From the NCBI RefSeq assembly GCF_014200595.1, contig NZ_JACHCG010000001.1, forward strand, positions 2,914,001 through 2,978,000: a stretch of DNA of 64,000 bases, in the 5' to 3' direction. Below are positions 19,576 to 27,950 of this stretch, in pieces. The notes under the pieces are model-generated. The model was given only the letters and a program-made list of their open reading frames with translations, was not told the DNA's origin and did no database searches. Position 1 is the first letter of the stretch, and the number at the start of each line of letters is the position of its first letter. The stretch comes from Pedobacter cryoconitis. Its GTDB lineage: Bacteria > Bacteroidota > Bacteroidia > Sphingobacteriales > Sphingobacteriaceae. Made by a program: the position numbers and the translations under genes.

Positions 19576-20446
19576 ACCCGTAACGTTTCTCCAGAATAAT
19601 TTCCTTAAGTTTTGTATAAAGGTTATAGTGATTGAAATAGATGTCTTTATTTCTTGTGGAGAGTGGAGCTGGTTCTTTAATGATTTTTTTGATATCTTCT
19701 ATGATAGTAGGGCTATCGAGGTCTATTAACCTGATATAGCGCTCGTCATAAATATCAGCGATATTTGGTGCACCGTTATAAATAGGGATCGTGCGGCATA
19801 AGGCACAATCCACAAATTTCTCAGTTACATAATTCCATTCATTTGAATTTTCAATTGCAATAGAATATTCATAAGGTAATAAGCCTGTAAATTTATGTTC
19901 CAGCCACCCTCTGAATCTACGGTCTTCAGTTTCCAGCCGCTTTCCATAGATATCAATATCCAGATCTGAATCCAGTATCTTGTTCAAAAGACCAAAACGT
20001 TTATTATAAATCCCTACTGGTTTATTTAAATAAGAGACAATCATAGAAAGCTTTTTCTCTTTTTTAATCACCGTGGCTGCGTCAAAAAATTGATAAGGCA
20101 CAAGATCATGATAAAACATATAAGAAGGAGATGTGATCACGTCACCACCGATGTGAAGGTTATGTGCTTTTTCAAATAATTCGGGATCATGGACGAGTAC
20201 ATAATCACTGTGTAACAAAAAATCAATATACTCATGTGCTTTACTAAACGAAGGCTCCTGGATGATGGTAATTACCTTAGCTTTCGGATTAACAGGTTCA
20301 TCTGTACGATTAAACACCACAGCATAGTCGTAGTCATTTGCAATGGTAAACGCTAAATCATTGTCGTAAATAAGATAATTTGCTTTGAATCTTTTTAAGA
20401 GACTCTCTGAATTATCATAGTTGGAGAGGAATTTGATCTTCGTCAT
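19574..20446 (-). CDS. GT10-like (fucosyltransferase-type) glycosyltransferase
   Basis: A 290-residue protein with the GT10 donor-site block EYSIAIENSNEWNYVTEKF followed by VDCALCRTIPIYNGAPN, as in bacterial alpha-1,3/1,4-fucosyltransferases. No signal peptide or membrane helix is visible. It is a paralogue of the gene at 24747-25604: the same N-terminal pattern (KIKFxSxYxxSExLLxRFKANY) and the same length. Its promoter region carries site b with the leftward -7 box at the usual 38-nt distance, which puts it in the cluster regulon. Confidence 0.85.
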   Translation of the reverse strand: MTKIKFLSNYDNSESLLKRFKANYLIYDNDLAFTIANDYDYAVVFNRTDEPVNPKAKVITIIQEPSFSKAHEYIDFLLHSDYVLVHDPELFEKAHNLHIGGDVITSPSYMFYHDLVPYQFFDAATVIKKEKKLSMIVSYLNKPVGIYNKRFGLLNKILDSDLDIDIYGKRLETEDRRFRGWLEHKFTGLLPYEYSIAIENSNEWNYVTEKFVDCALCRTIPIYNGAPNIADIYDERYIRLIDLDSPTIIEDIKKIIKEPAPLSTRNKDIYFNHYNLYTKLKEIILEKRYG

Positions 20447-20472
20447 AGATAGCTGTTTTTTTTATAGATACC

Positions 20473-20531
20473 TAAGATAAAGAATGGAAAAAGCAGCGCA
20501 TAACATCTGCTTATTTTGGGACATATGACCT
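20473..20531 (-). promoter_or_regulatory. Crp/Fnr-type palindrome with leftward -7 box (site b)
   Basis: The palindrome GGGACATATGACCT (20518-20531, plus-strand reading) is separated by 38 nt from TAAGATA (20473-20479), which reads TATCTTA on the minus strand. The GT10-like ATG is 26 nt further. No plus-strand gene uses the other side. Confidence 0.55.
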
Positions 20532-20540
20532 TATCGGGCA

Positions 20541-20573
20541 TAAAAAAACCGGTCCGATAAATCGGACCGGTAT
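20541..20573 (-). terminator. Terminator of the cold-shock gene
   Basis: An 11-bp stem (20548-20558 with 20561-20571; ACCGGTCCGAT) on a 2-nt loop is followed on the minus strand by seven T. Confidence 0.88.
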
Positions 20574-20597
20574 AGGTCAATTATATAGTTAATAAAC

Positions 20598-20789
20598 TTA
20601 AACTAACTGAACATTAATTGCGTTAAGACCTTTACGGCCTTCTTCTACATCATAAGTAACTTTATCGTTCTCACGGATGCTAGCCATTAGGCCTGTTGAA
20701 TGAACAAAGATTTCACTGTCACCATTTGCTGGTACGATAAATCCGAAACCTTTAGTTTCATTAAAAAATTTTACTACTCCTTCTTGCAT
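20598..20789 (-). CDS. Cold-shock domain protein (CspA family)
   Basis: A 63-residue protein when started at the ATG at 20789 (MQEGVVKFFNETKGFGFI); the upstream frame from 20813 adds eight Asn-rich residues outside the family. It has RNP1 (KGFGFI) and RNP2 (EIFVHST) RNA-binding motifs. Cold-shock proteins melt RNA structure and bind single-stranded nucleic acid. A long AT-rich leader upstream is usual for such genes. It is a separate unit with its own terminator at 20541 and splits the glycosyltransferase cassettes. Confidence 0.93.
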   Translation of the reverse strand: MQEGVVKFFNETKGFGFIVPANGDSEIFVHSTGLMASIRENDKVTYDVEEGRKGLNAINVQLV

Positions 20790-20868
20790 TGTATTATTAT
20801 TATAAATATTCACAAATGTACTTATATATTTTTACATACTATTAAAAAAACAAATAATATTTTTCTCA

Positions 20869-21195
20869 TCAGACTAAAACGGCCTTGGTATTATAGTTAA
20901 AGAAGCGTTCATAAACAATTTTACCTCCTTTAACTTCAAATACCCATGATTCATTTAAAGTGCTTGTGCCGATGTCTTTAAGGACCATATTCATCTTTAG
21001 TCTCAAACAAAAATACTCTCCAATCACTAATAATTCAGAAATCTCTATACTGTTGGCTTGTTCCATCTTCCTGGAATACAAAAACCCCCGGGTTTGATGA
21101 ATAGCTTGAGCTGAATAGAAAGCCTGAATAGCGTCATCGTTTCTACCTTCACGCCATAATTGAATGAATTTATCCGCAACTTCCCGAGTGTTCAT
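20869..21195 (-). CDS. SnoaL-like (NTF2-fold) small protein
   Basis: A 108-residue protein with the usual SnoaL/NTF2 order: an N-terminal helix ADKFIQLWREGRNDDAIQAFYS, then beta strands ending in ESWVFEVKGGKIVYERFFNY. The fold holds small-molecule cyclases, isomerases and many proteins of unknown role, so no reaction can be assigned. It stands alone; the 250 bp upstream (21196-21445) shows no feature. Confidence 0.65.
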   Translation of the reverse strand: MNTREVADKFIQLWREGRNDDAIQAFYSAQAIHQTRGFLYSRKMEQANSIEISELLVIGEYFCLRLKMNMVLKDIGTSTLNESWVFEVKGGKIVYERFFNYNTKAVLV

Positions 21196-21445
21196 TATTG
21201 ATTAATTTTGATAAATACCTGATTAAAAAACTGAAAGTACAAAAGAAATTCCAGCCATCAAATAAATACTTAAACAATAGATAATTAATTAGATAACAAT
21301 CAAAAAAGCTAGTTCGATTTAGTTTTAAAAAATAATCGGTATAGCTTGCTGTAATAATTTTTAAGATTATATTTTGCACATATTTTTTTATGATAATGGC
21401 GGTACCTGTTGTATCTCCCGTAGTTAAACCTGTTGATATATCCCA

Positions 21446-22009
21446 TTAATATAATCCTAAAGCGATTTCCACCTGATTATCTTTAATCAAATCCAGATTG
21501 TTCAGTTGTTGTGCCATGTAAATACTAGTTAGTCTTCCTGTTCCTTCTACTGCTACGTATGGCCCGATTTTATCTACGGCCAAAAGAGTAATCCCCTGTA
21601 GTTTAACTTCACTGTCTTTCAGTGCATTGTAGATACCGGTAACCCGTGGATCCAGAAATGGCATTTCATTGATGTTTTTAGCTGCATCGGCAACCAGATA
21701 AGATCCATCAGTATTTCGTTCCCACCCAGGCAGTTGCAGGGTATAAACCATATCAAGATCTGATCTGTTAATTTCCAATATTGCTTTATACCATTTAACG
21801 TATAAGGAAATGGAGTCTACCAGGCTCTGTTTAAATTCCAAAACTATGTCTATTCCCTCCCGTTCCAGATAGTGGTTACCTGAAAAAAGCATTTTCATAG
21901 TCTCTTCTCTTCCTGATTCATAGAGTGGATTAAAGAATTCTGAATATACTTCCCCTATTGCCCATCTCCTGAGGACTTCATGCCGGTCAATTTTTTCTAT
22001 TAATTTCAT
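21446..22009 (-). CDS. Hypothetical protein in glycosyltransferase cassette
   Basis: A 187-residue soluble protein I do not recognise. It is rich in Leu and Glu, starts MKLIEKIDRHEVLRRWAIGE and has a late VAVEGTGRLTSIYMAQ segment that loosely resembles the G-x-GR box of ParB/Srx-like folds. That resemblance is too short to assign a function. It is the second gene of a two-gene minus-strand unit (44 nt after the gene at 22054), so it is probably driven by the left arm of site c. Confidence 0.7.
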   Translation of the reverse strand: MKLIEKIDRHEVLRRWAIGEVYSEFFNPLYESGREETMKMLFSGNHYLEREGIDIVLEFKQSLVDSISLYVKWYKAILEINRSDLDMVYTLQLPGWERNTDGSYLVADAAKNINEMPFLDPRVTGIYNALKDSEVKLQGITLLAVDKIGPYVAVEGTGRLTSIYMAQQLNNLDLIKDNQVEIALGLY

Positions 22010-22053
22010 CTGATTGGGTTAATTCTTATTTGATATTTAAAGAGAAAAAGGCA

Positions 22054-22548
22054 TTATTGCCAGGTAAAGTCTATCTTTTCGAATAATTTGGGTGTTCCCA
22101 TGTTGTTGGGCAGCTCTACGACATTGATAAAGAAATTTGTTTCAGCGATATACAGCGGGACCCTGAATACGGTCTGTTCTTCAAAGTCAGGTTCATCGCT
22201 TGCAGGTGTAACATCAAAGGTGATACGGCCATAGCTTAACTGAAACAATTTCTGGTCTTTGCCATAACCTACTGGTATACATTCCAAAGACTGGACCCGC
22301 TCTGCAAGATCGGGAAGGATCCATCGGATAGGGTTAAAATACAGCACATAAAATAAGTCAGGAAGATACAGGAACTGATGTTTAAAAAATTCACTGAGGG
22401 GCTCTTCTTTGGTCAATGTTTTGGGCATGAAATAAACGTACTGTGGAATAGCAGTTTCTTCAAAAGGGTACATAACTACTCCATCAATAGGTTTTAGAAC
22501 ACGGTTTCTGGCTTCTGCATAGGCTAAAAAGGATGTTATACTACTCAT
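22054..22548 (-). CDS. Hypothetical protein in glycosyltransferase cassette
   Basis: A 164-residue protein of unknown family with no signal peptide or membrane helix. It contains aromatic-rich stretches such as FKHQFLYLPDLFYVLYFNP and a C-terminal beta-rich part ending KIDFTWQ. It is the first gene after the leftward promoter of site c (the -7 box TAACTTG lies 41 nt before the ATG) and is divergent from the GT2 gene at 22696. It may be an accessory factor for glycan or small-protein modification; this is inferred only from location. Confidence 0.7.
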   Translation of the reverse strand: MSSITSFLAYAEARNRVLKPIDGVVMYPFEETAIPQYVYFMPKTLTKEEPLSEFFKHQFLYLPDLFYVLYFNPIRWILPDLAERVQSLECIPVGYGKDQKLFQLSYGRITFDVTPASDEPDFEEQTVFRVPLYIAETNFFINVVELPNNMGTPKLFEKIDFTWQ

Positions 22549-22589
22549 AAACTGCTTTTAAATTTAGGGTTGGATTTCACGGTCAGTTC

Positions 22590-22678
22590 CAAGTTACAAA
22601 GAAATCGAAAGCGTAATCAGGTGATTGATTTTTTGGGACTTTTGACCCTGCAAAGCGGCGTCAATCATTTTTAAATTG
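22590..22678. promoter_or_regulatory. 89-bp bidirectional promoter with Crp/Fnr-type palindrome (site c)
   Basis: The palindrome GGGACTTTTGACCC occupies 22635-22648. The rightward -7 box TAAATTG is at 22672-22678, 23 nt away, with the GT2 ATG 17 nt further. The leftward box CAAGTTA (TAACTTG on the minus strand) is at 22590-22596, 38 nt away. The same geometry recurs at sites e, f and g. Confidence 0.75.
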
Positions 22679-22695
22679 ACATCAAATAGATTATT

Positions 22696-23334
22696 ATGGA
22701 ACAACCTTTAGTTAGCTGTATTATGCCAACTGCCAACAGGCAGAAATACATTCCTTTTGCAGTGGATTATTTTTTACAGCAAGATTACCAGCATGCCGAA
22801 TTAGTCATCATTGATGATGGTAAGGAGTCTATTGCTCCTTTGTTACCTCAGATTCCTAACATCAGGTATTTTTATATTCCCCCACTGGGTACGATTGGAG
22901 CAAAACGCAATTATGCCTGCAAAAAGGCACAAGGTGAGATTATTGTGCATTGGGATGATGATGATTGGTATGCTTACGACTGGATTACTCAGCAGGTGAA
23001 TTTCCTGCTGACTTCGGGAGCCGATATCTGCGGAATCAAGCATATCCATCATTATTCGGCTATCATGCAAGCATTTTGGCAGGGTGATGCTGAAAACAGG
23101 AATAACCCAAATTCAAAACCATTTCTTGCGGGAGCGACCATGGTGTACCGAAAGTCTTTTTGGCAGCAGCATCCTTTTAAGGATCTGCAAAAAGGTGAAG
23201 ATGAAGGTTTTGTACAGACTCCTGGAGCCAAAATATTTGCACATGACTATATTGATGGTTTTATTGCTATGCTGCATCCTGATAACACAACGATTAAATC
23301 ATTCGAAAATCGTAATCACAAAAAGAACCGTTAA
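22696..23334 (+). CDS. GT2 glycosyltransferase, CIMPTANR family
   Basis: A 212-residue GT-A enzyme. PLVSCIMPTANRQ opens the nucleotide-binding fold, VIIDDGKES follows near residue 40, and HWDDDDWYA near residue 96 is the DxD-type metal site. TMVYRKSFW and KGEDEGFV follow, the ED probably giving the catalytic base. No membrane segment is seen. Close paralogues lie at 25733, 27951, 30459, 31121 and 48740. Donor and acceptor sugars are unknown. It is the first gene right of site c, and an SMR-type exporter gene follows after 53 nt. Confidence 0.87.
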   Translation: MEQPLVSCIMPTANRQKYIPFAVDYFLQQDYQHAELVIIDDGKESIAPLLPQIPNIRYFYIPPLGTIGAKRNYACKKAQGEIIVHWDDDDWYAYDWITQQVNFLLTSGADICGIKHIHHYSAIMQAFWQGDAENRNNPNSKPFLAGATMVYRKSFWQQHPFKDLQKGEDEGFVQTPGAKIFAHDYIDGFIAMLHPDNTTIKSFENRNHKKNR

Positions 23335-23387
23335 TCAGTTCTGATCATAGTTATATATTCAGGATATTTGCGGATAACTACCTCCTT

Positions 23388-23720
23388 ATGAAAACATATA
23401 TATTCTTATTCCTTGCTATCATTTCAGAGATTATAGCGACTACGGCATTAAAGGCTTCAGAAGAGTTTACCAGGTTGTGGCCTTCTGTTATTGTGATCTT
23501 CGGATATGCTATCGCTTTTTATTTCCTTAGCCTGACTTTAAGAAAAATGGATCTAGGCATTGCTTATGCGATCTGGTCGGGCGTGGGCATAGTTTTAGTT
23601 ACAACACTAGGAGCTGTTTTTTATAAGCAAAAACCTGATATGCCTGCTGTTATAGGCATTGTGCTGATTATAATTGGCGTAGTTGTAATTAATTTATTCT
23701 CAAAAAATTCCGGACACTAG
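23388..23720 (+). CDS. Small multidrug resistance (SMR) family transporter
   Basis: A 110-residue protein with four membrane helices. The first carries the essential glutamate in AIISEIIATTALKAS, and the third has the family IAYAIWSGVGIVLVT segment. These features fit the EmrE-like proton-coupled exporters rather than a sugar flippase, although ArnE/F-type members also exist in the superfamily. It may be co-transcribed with the GT2 gene before it. Confidence 0.88.
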   Translation: MKTYIFLFLAIISEIIATTALKASEEFTRLWPSVIVIFGYAIAFYFLSLTLRKMDLGIAYAIWSGVGIVLVTTLGAVFYKQKPDMPAVIGIVLIIIGVVVINLFSKNSGH

Positions 23721-23729
23721 TCCGGAATT
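23706..23729 (-). terminator. Hairpin terminator between convergent genes
   Basis: A 10-bp stem (23706-23715 with 23720-23729; AATTCCGGAC) with a 4-nt loop is followed on the minus strand by a T run. It overlaps the stop codon of the minus-strand GT gene. Confidence 0.75.
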
Positions 23730-24441
23730 ATACACAGGTCCAGCCTGCCATCTTTCTGTGGTTCCACTTTTTCTCCAGGTAAAAGAATTCACTGGCGGCA
23801 ATAGCTGCTGCTTCTGCCTGCTGGTCTAGCGTACAGCTATCTAAATGATCTACTACTGACGAAGAAACCAGTGCATGCCTGATTTTCAATGCGGCCAATG
23901 TATTGGCATAATCATTATCAGCACACCAAAATTGATAGTTTTCGTCCAGTTTCCCAGTAAGCCTGAAAACATCACGCTTCAAAAACAGGCACCATCCTGC
24001 AACTTCATACCTGCTTCGGTACCCCGGATAAAGCCCATTATCCTGCTCAAATCCCATTTTGGGATGATGAAAAGAACAAAAAGGAGACGCGCTCGAGAGA
24101 TCATAGTATTTATGAAAGGATTTTAATATTTCGGTTGCCCAGCCTGGGTGGAAATGCAGGTCGTTATTACACAGGCAAACGTATTTGGAAGATGTAATAT
24201 CAATTCCAATATTCATATATCGGTGGTAACCAAATGCTTCTTCAGGGTATATGGTCGTAGTATTTTTGTATTGAAACGGTTTAATTTCCTGCTGCGATTC
24301 CATCACAACAACGTTAAACTTGATAGTTTCCTGATCTTCTGAGTCCATCAAAGAATTGATGCAGTGCTGGGTAATCAGTTTTAACTCTTCGTTCTGTGCG
24401 AAGCTTAAGATAATAACGTCAATTTCGGTCTTGCTTTTCAT
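23728..24441 (-). CDS. GT2-like glycosyltransferase (IDVIILS family)
   Basis: The start is set at ATG 24441 (MKSKTEIDVIILSFAQ), because the paralogue at 28599-29318 begins the same way and the -7 box of the left promoter lies 22 nt before it. The 237-residue protein has a GT-A fold opening (DVIILSFAQ), the acidic CLCNNDLHFHP metal site near residue 102, and EVAGWCLFLKRDVFRLTG and FWCADNDYANTL near the end. It has no membrane helix. It is divergent from the small membrane ORF at 24611, with site d between. Confidence 0.83.
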   Translation of the reverse strand: MKSKTEIDVIILSFAQNEELKLITQHCINSLMDSEDQETIKFNVVVMESQQEIKPFQYKNTTTIYPEEAFGYHRYMNIGIDITSSKYVCLCNNDLHFHPGWATEILKSFHKYYDLSSASPFCSFHHPKMGFEQDNGLYPGYRSRYEVAGWCLFLKRDVFRLTGKLDENYQFWCADNDYANTLAALKIRHALVSSSVVDHLDSCTLDQQAEAAAIAASEFFYLEKKWNHRKMAGWTCV

Positions 24442-24463
24442 AGGGTACCTGTATTTGTTATCA

Positions 24464-24522
24464 CAAGTTACAAACAAAATCAAAGGGTTATCCTCAATCT
24501 TGTATTTGGGGACATTTGACCC
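24464..24522 (-). promoter_or_regulatory. Crp/Fnr-type palindrome with leftward -7 box (site d)
   Basis: GGGACATTTGACCC (24509-24522) is separated by exactly 38 nt from CAAGTTA (24464-24470), the minus-strand TAACTTG box, with the GT2-like ATG 22 nt beyond. No TAAATTG lies at the rightward position of this site. Confidence 0.7.
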
Positions 24523-24549
24523 GGTTTATTACTTTTTTATAGTAATTAT

Positions 24550-24593
24550 GGAACTTTTGACCCTCCCAATCCAGGCAGTTGTTATTTATCTTC
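24550..24593 (+). promoter_or_regulatory. Second, rightward palindrome copy with -7 box (site d2)
   Basis: GGAACTTTTGACCC (24550-24563) differs from the common form at one base. TATCTTC (24587-24593) lies at the standard 23-nt distance, and an ATG follows at the standard 47 nt from the palindrome (24611). Confidence 0.5.
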
Positions 24594-24610
24594 AAGTCAA
24601 AAACAAATTT

Positions 24611-24760
24611 ATGTCAAGGTTCATCAAAATCATCTTATTTGTATTGCTGCTTGCAATAATCATTTATTTATGTATGTTTTTATACCGCGTGGGTACAAAA
24701 CCGGAACCTCATCAAAAAACAAATCCACCTTCGATATATGCCGCTATCAGCCGTATATAA
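24611..24760 (+). CDS. Small single-pass membrane protein
   Basis: A 49-residue ORF starting MSRFIKIILFVLLLAIII, with one membrane helix (about residues 4-25) and a short polar, proline-rich tail (EPHQKTNPPS). The frame is open further upstream, but the longer version would run through the promoter element. The ATG at 24611 is 47 nt from site d2, the same distance as in two GT2 genes. It overlaps the 3' end of the convergent GT10-like gene by 14 nt. Function unknown. Confidence 0.5.
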   Translation: MSRFIKIILFVLLLAIIIYLCMFLYRVGTKPEPHQKTNPPSIYAAISRI

Positions 24761-25604
24761 TTTCTTTCAGTTTGGTGTATAGGTTATATTTTTCAAAATA
24801 GATCTCTTTATTTATTCCTGAGCCAGGCGCAGGGTGAGCAATTATATTTCTAAGATCCTGAACAATATGAGGACTGTCCAGATCTATTGTCCTGTAGTAA
24901 CGCTCATCATAGACTTCTGAAAGATTAGGTGCTCCATTGTAAATAGGTGTCGTATTGCATAAAACACAGTCCACAAATTTTTCTGTGATGTAGTTCTTTT
25001 CATTAGAGTTCTCAATAGCTATAGAGTATTCATAGGGCAATAAACCTGTGTATTTATATTTTAAATCACCTTTATATCTTTGGTCCTGAATATTCAGACC
25101 ACGTCCATAAATATCAATATCCAGATTAGATTTTAAAATATTAACTAACACTTCTATTCTTTTATGATAATTAGCCCGGTTAAAGTATAGTCCTGATACA
25201 ATCATTGATAATTTTTTCTCTTTTTTGACTTGCCCGGCGCGGTCGTAAAAAGAATGATCTACATGATCATGGTAAAACATAAATGCAGGAGATTCAATGA
25301 CCTTCCCTCCTAATTTCACGTTATTGGTCTTCTCAAATAGTTCCGGGTCATGTACCAGGATGTAATCACTATTGGTCAAATAAAACTTATTTTGATGTGC
25401 ATCACTCCAGGAAGGCTCCTGAATTACTGTAATCACTTTGGCACCTGGTTTTAGCAGATCATTAGCTCTGTTAAAAACAACAGCATAGTCGTAATCCTCG
25501 GATGTTGTAAAGGTGAGCAGCTCATCTTCCACTTTATAATTTGCTTTGAATCTTGTGAGCAGGTTCTCAGAAACCTCGTAGTCGGAAAAAAATTTAATCT
25601 TCAT
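24747..25604 (-). CDS. GT10-like (fucosyltransferase-type) glycosyltransferase
   Basis: A 285-residue paralogue of the gene at 19574. The GT10 block reads EYSIAIENSNEKNYITEKF, then VDCVLCNTTPIYNGAPN. Differences from the paralogue are spread along the whole length, so the duplication is not recent. It is the leftward gene of site e; the -7 box TAACTTA ends 22 nt before the ATG. Donor is likely a GDP-sugar by family, acceptor unknown. Confidence 0.85.
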   Translation of the reverse strand: MKIKFFSDYEVSENLLTRFKANYKVEDELLTFTTSEDYDYAVVFNRANDLLKPGAKVITVIQEPSWSDAHQNKFYLTNSDYILVHDPELFEKTNNVKLGGKVIESPAFMFYHDHVDHSFYDRAGQVKKEKKLSMIVSGLYFNRANYHKRIEVLVNILKSNLDIDIYGRGLNIQDQRYKGDLKYKYTGLLPYEYSIAIENSNEKNYITEKFVDCVLCNTTPIYNGAPNLSEVYDERYYRTIDLDSPHIVQDLRNIIAHPAPGSGINKEIYFEKYNLYTKLKEIIYG

Positions 25605-25626
25605 AGTTTATAATTTTGCTTATTCC

Positions 25627-25715
25627 TAAGTTAAAAATTAGCTGGTCGAATCGTGTCACGGACAGGATTATGGGACTTTTGGCCCTATCATCAAGCGTTA
25701 ATCCTTTCTAAATTG
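25627..25715. promoter_or_regulatory. 89-bp bidirectional promoter (site e)
   Basis: The palindrome GGGACTTTTGGCCC lies at 25672-25685, the right box TAAATTG at 25709-25715 and the left box TAAGTTA at 25627-25633. The spacings (23 and 38) equal those of site c. Confidence 0.75.
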
Positions 25716-25732
25716 TGATGAAAAGACTTATT

Positions 25733-26374
25733 ATGAATTCACCGCTGGTATCCTGTATTATGCCCACCGCAAACAGAGAAAAGTTCATTCCTTTTGCTGT
25801 TGCATATTTTTTAAATCAGTCTTATAGAAATAAGGAGCTGATCATTGTAGATGATGGAAAGGAGTCTGTATCACATTTAATACCCAAACATCCAAGTATC
25901 AGGTATTATTATACTGATCCGATTGGAAGTATAGGATTAAAACGTAATTATGCTTGCGAACTTGCCAGGGGCGAAATTATTATGCACCTGGATGATGATG
26001 ACTGGTACGCGCATGATTGGCTTAGACAGCAGGTCAATTTTCTTCTGGCTTCTGAGGCAGATATGTGCGGAATACAGCATATCCATTATTATTCGGTTAT
26101 TATGGATAAGATTTATACTGTGACAAGACAGTATGAGGGAGTTCCCAATCCGATGAACTGGGTTGCGGGTGGAACGTTAGCTTACTGGAAATCATCCTGG
26201 GAAAAACATCCGTTTAAAGATTTACAGACAGGTGAAGATGATGATTTCATTCAGAATAATGGAGGTAAACTGTTTATACACGATTATAATGATGGTTTTG
26301 TCGCCTTGTTACATCCAAATAATACTGTAGTCAGAAGTTTTGAAAATCCTAAACATAAAACGTTAAAATCATGA
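25733..26374 (+). CDS. GT2 glycosyltransferase, CIMPTANR family
   Basis: I chose ATG 25733 (MNSPLVSCIMPTANRE) because it matches paralogue N termini and lies 47 nt from the palindrome, as for the gene at 22696. GTG 25715 and ATG 25718, further upstream, would begin in or next to the -7 box. The 213-residue protein has VDDGKESVS, HLDDDDWYA and TGEDDDFI as metal and catalytic segments. It overlaps the next GT gene by 4 nt (ATGA). Confidence 0.87.
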   Translation: MNSPLVSCIMPTANREKFIPFAVAYFLNQSYRNKELIIVDDGKESVSHLIPKHPSIRYYYTDPIGSIGLKRNYACELARGEIIMHLDDDDWYAHDWLRQQVNFLLASEADMCGIQHIHYYSVIMDKIYTVTRQYEGVPNPMNWVAGGTLAYWKSSWEKHPFKDLQTGEDDDFIQNNGGKLFIHDYNDGFVALLHPNNTVVRSFENPKHKTLKS

Positions 26375-27093
26375 AAATCAAGTTATCACATCCGCTAATT
26401 TCCTGTATTTGTATTACGCAGAACAGGCCGTCGTTATTACTTAAAGCAATTGTTAGTTTTGATACACAAAGTTATCCTAATCGCGAATTAGTGATCTCCT
26501 ATCCTAAATGGGATAAGGAAACTAAACAACTGATAGAAAGCATACTGGAAGTTGCAGATCTGAGAATTGTATGTATAGAGCGGGAAGGAAATGAATCATT
26601 AGGTGCTGCAAGGAATCATGCCATTGCAAATTGTAATGGTGATTTTATTTGTTTGTGGGATGATGATGATTGGTATCATACAAAAAGGTTAGCACATCAG
26701 TATAATACAATGAGGGTAAATGGGCAACTCCGTGAAGCTAGTATACTAACTAAGGTTATGCTATTTGATGTCACCACACAAAAGGGGTACCTCTCGTTCC
26801 CTTACCTTTGGTGTGGAAGCCTGCTATGCAAAAAAAATCATATTTTACAACATCCATTTACAAATAGTGATGTGGCTGAGGATGCACAAATTGTTAAATA
26901 TCTGGAATCGAGAAAACTCTTACATTACATTCCTGACAGTGCATTTCTTTATCTTTATGTTTATCATGGCACCAATGCACTTAGTTATTTCCATTTTTCT
27001 TATTACTTAAAGAAAAGTGATGCACTAGATTCGGAAAGCACTGATTGGATCCGCAGTCTTCTGGATATCAAAGTGGAGGTTTTACCCTCCTGA
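26371..27093 (+). CDS. GT2 glycosyltransferase, CICITQNR subfamily
   Basis: A 240-residue GT-A protein of a second subfamily with opening PLISCICITQNRPS, RELVISYPKWD instead of the VIIDDG block, and CLWDDDDWYHTKRL as metal site. Its only close relative in the window is at 29731-30426. It is translationally coupled to the preceding CIMPTANR gene, so the two enzymes may act in sequence on the same acceptor (inference). Confidence 0.85.
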   Translation: MKIKLSHPLISCICITQNRPSLLLKAIVSFDTQSYPNRELVISYPKWDKETKQLIESILEVADLRIVCIEREGNESLGAARNHAIANCNGDFICLWDDDDWYHTKRLAHQYNTMRVNGQLREASILTKVMLFDVTTQKGYLSFPYLWCGSLLCKKNHILQHPFTNSDVAEDAQIVKYLESRKLLHYIPDSAFLYLYVYHGTNALSYFHFSYYLKKSDALDSESTDWIRSLLDIKVEVLPS

Positions 27094-27113
27094 TTCTGAC
27101 CATGCCAGCTTTA

Positions 27114-27824
27114 TCATTTTAACCTTGCTGCCCAGATAGGATAAGGCTGGCCTTCCCTGATGAAATCCAGAAAATAGGTTTCATCAGGAATAACTTCAGA
27201 TTGATAAGTTTTACGCAGCACACTGAATATACTTTGGTCATGGCGATGATCTATGAATTCTTTGTGTTGAACATTTTCATCTTTATCATCAGTAAATAGT
27301 GAGGGATTCTCGAATAAAGTAGCGTACCATTTGTTAACAAGCATAGTAGTATGCGCGCATTTTCTTAAAAAAAGTACTCCTCCTACTAACTGATTAGAAT
27401 GAATTATAGTTTCGGAGGCTCCAAAATAGTCGAAGACTTCTCGCTTAGTATATTCTATTTCCTTATGAGGCAACTCAAAACTTAGACATCCGGTTTCTGA
27501 TTGATTTAACAACTCAATATATTCTTTAAACCGCTTTTCACCTTTGATATTAATCATACAGCCGGCATCGCAATAAATCAGGATATCATTATCCCCTAAT
27601 ATTTCTAACACTCGTTGAACAAAATAAGGTTTCCAGATCCAGAACCCTCCCCCCCTTCGGTAACTTAAAGCATCTTGAAAACGAGTCCTAAAAGCCGTTT
27701 CAATATCTTCATCACTAAAGACCGTCACTTCATCAAAAAAAGACGATGCTAAGGCTGTTTTTTTAAAAAAATCCCTTTGAGCGGCATATTTAGAGTCTCC
27801 GTAACTGATTAAATGTATTTTCAT
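27114..27824 (-). CDS. GT-A-like glycosyltransferase
   Basis: A 236-residue protein opening MKIHLISYGDSKYAAQRDFFKKTA. It contains GGGFWIWKPYFVQRVLE and a DILIYCDAGCMIN segment whose acidic residues resemble a GT-A metal site, then VGGVLFLRKC and HRHDQSIFSVLR. I recognise this pattern from bacterial polysaccharide loci but cannot name its CAZy family. It is the only member of its type here, and the leftward gene of site f. Confidence 0.7.
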   Translation of the reverse strand: MKIHLISYGDSKYAAQRDFFKKTALASSFFDEVTVFSDEDIETAFRTRFQDALSYRRGGGFWIWKPYFVQRVLEILGDNDILIYCDAGCMINIKGEKRFKEYIELLNQSETGCLSFELPHKEIEYTKREVFDYFGASETIIHSNQLVGGVLFLRKCAHTTMLVNKWYATLFENPSLFTDDKDENVQHKEFIDHRHDQSIFSVLRKTYQSEVIPDETYFLDFIREGQPYPIWAARLK

Positions 27825-27840
27825 ATAATTCTATTTTCAA

Positions 27841-27929
27841 CAAGTTACAAAAAATAGAAAATCATGTATAGCTGTGATAGTTTTGGGGACTTTTGACCCT
27901 ATCCTTGCTGCTTAAACCTAACTAAATTA
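27841..27929. promoter_or_regulatory. 89-bp bidirectional promoter (site f)
   Basis: The palindrome GGGACTTTTGACCC lies at 27886-27899, the right box TAAATTA at 27923-27929 and the left box CAAGTTA at 27841-27847. The spacings are again 23 and 38. Confidence 0.75.
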
Positions 27930-27950
27930 GATCTATATAAATTAAAACAT

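Noticed and set aside
24356..24610. Longer version of the small membrane ORF from 24356
   Set aside because: It would run antisense through the start of the GT2-like gene and across both promoter palindromes.
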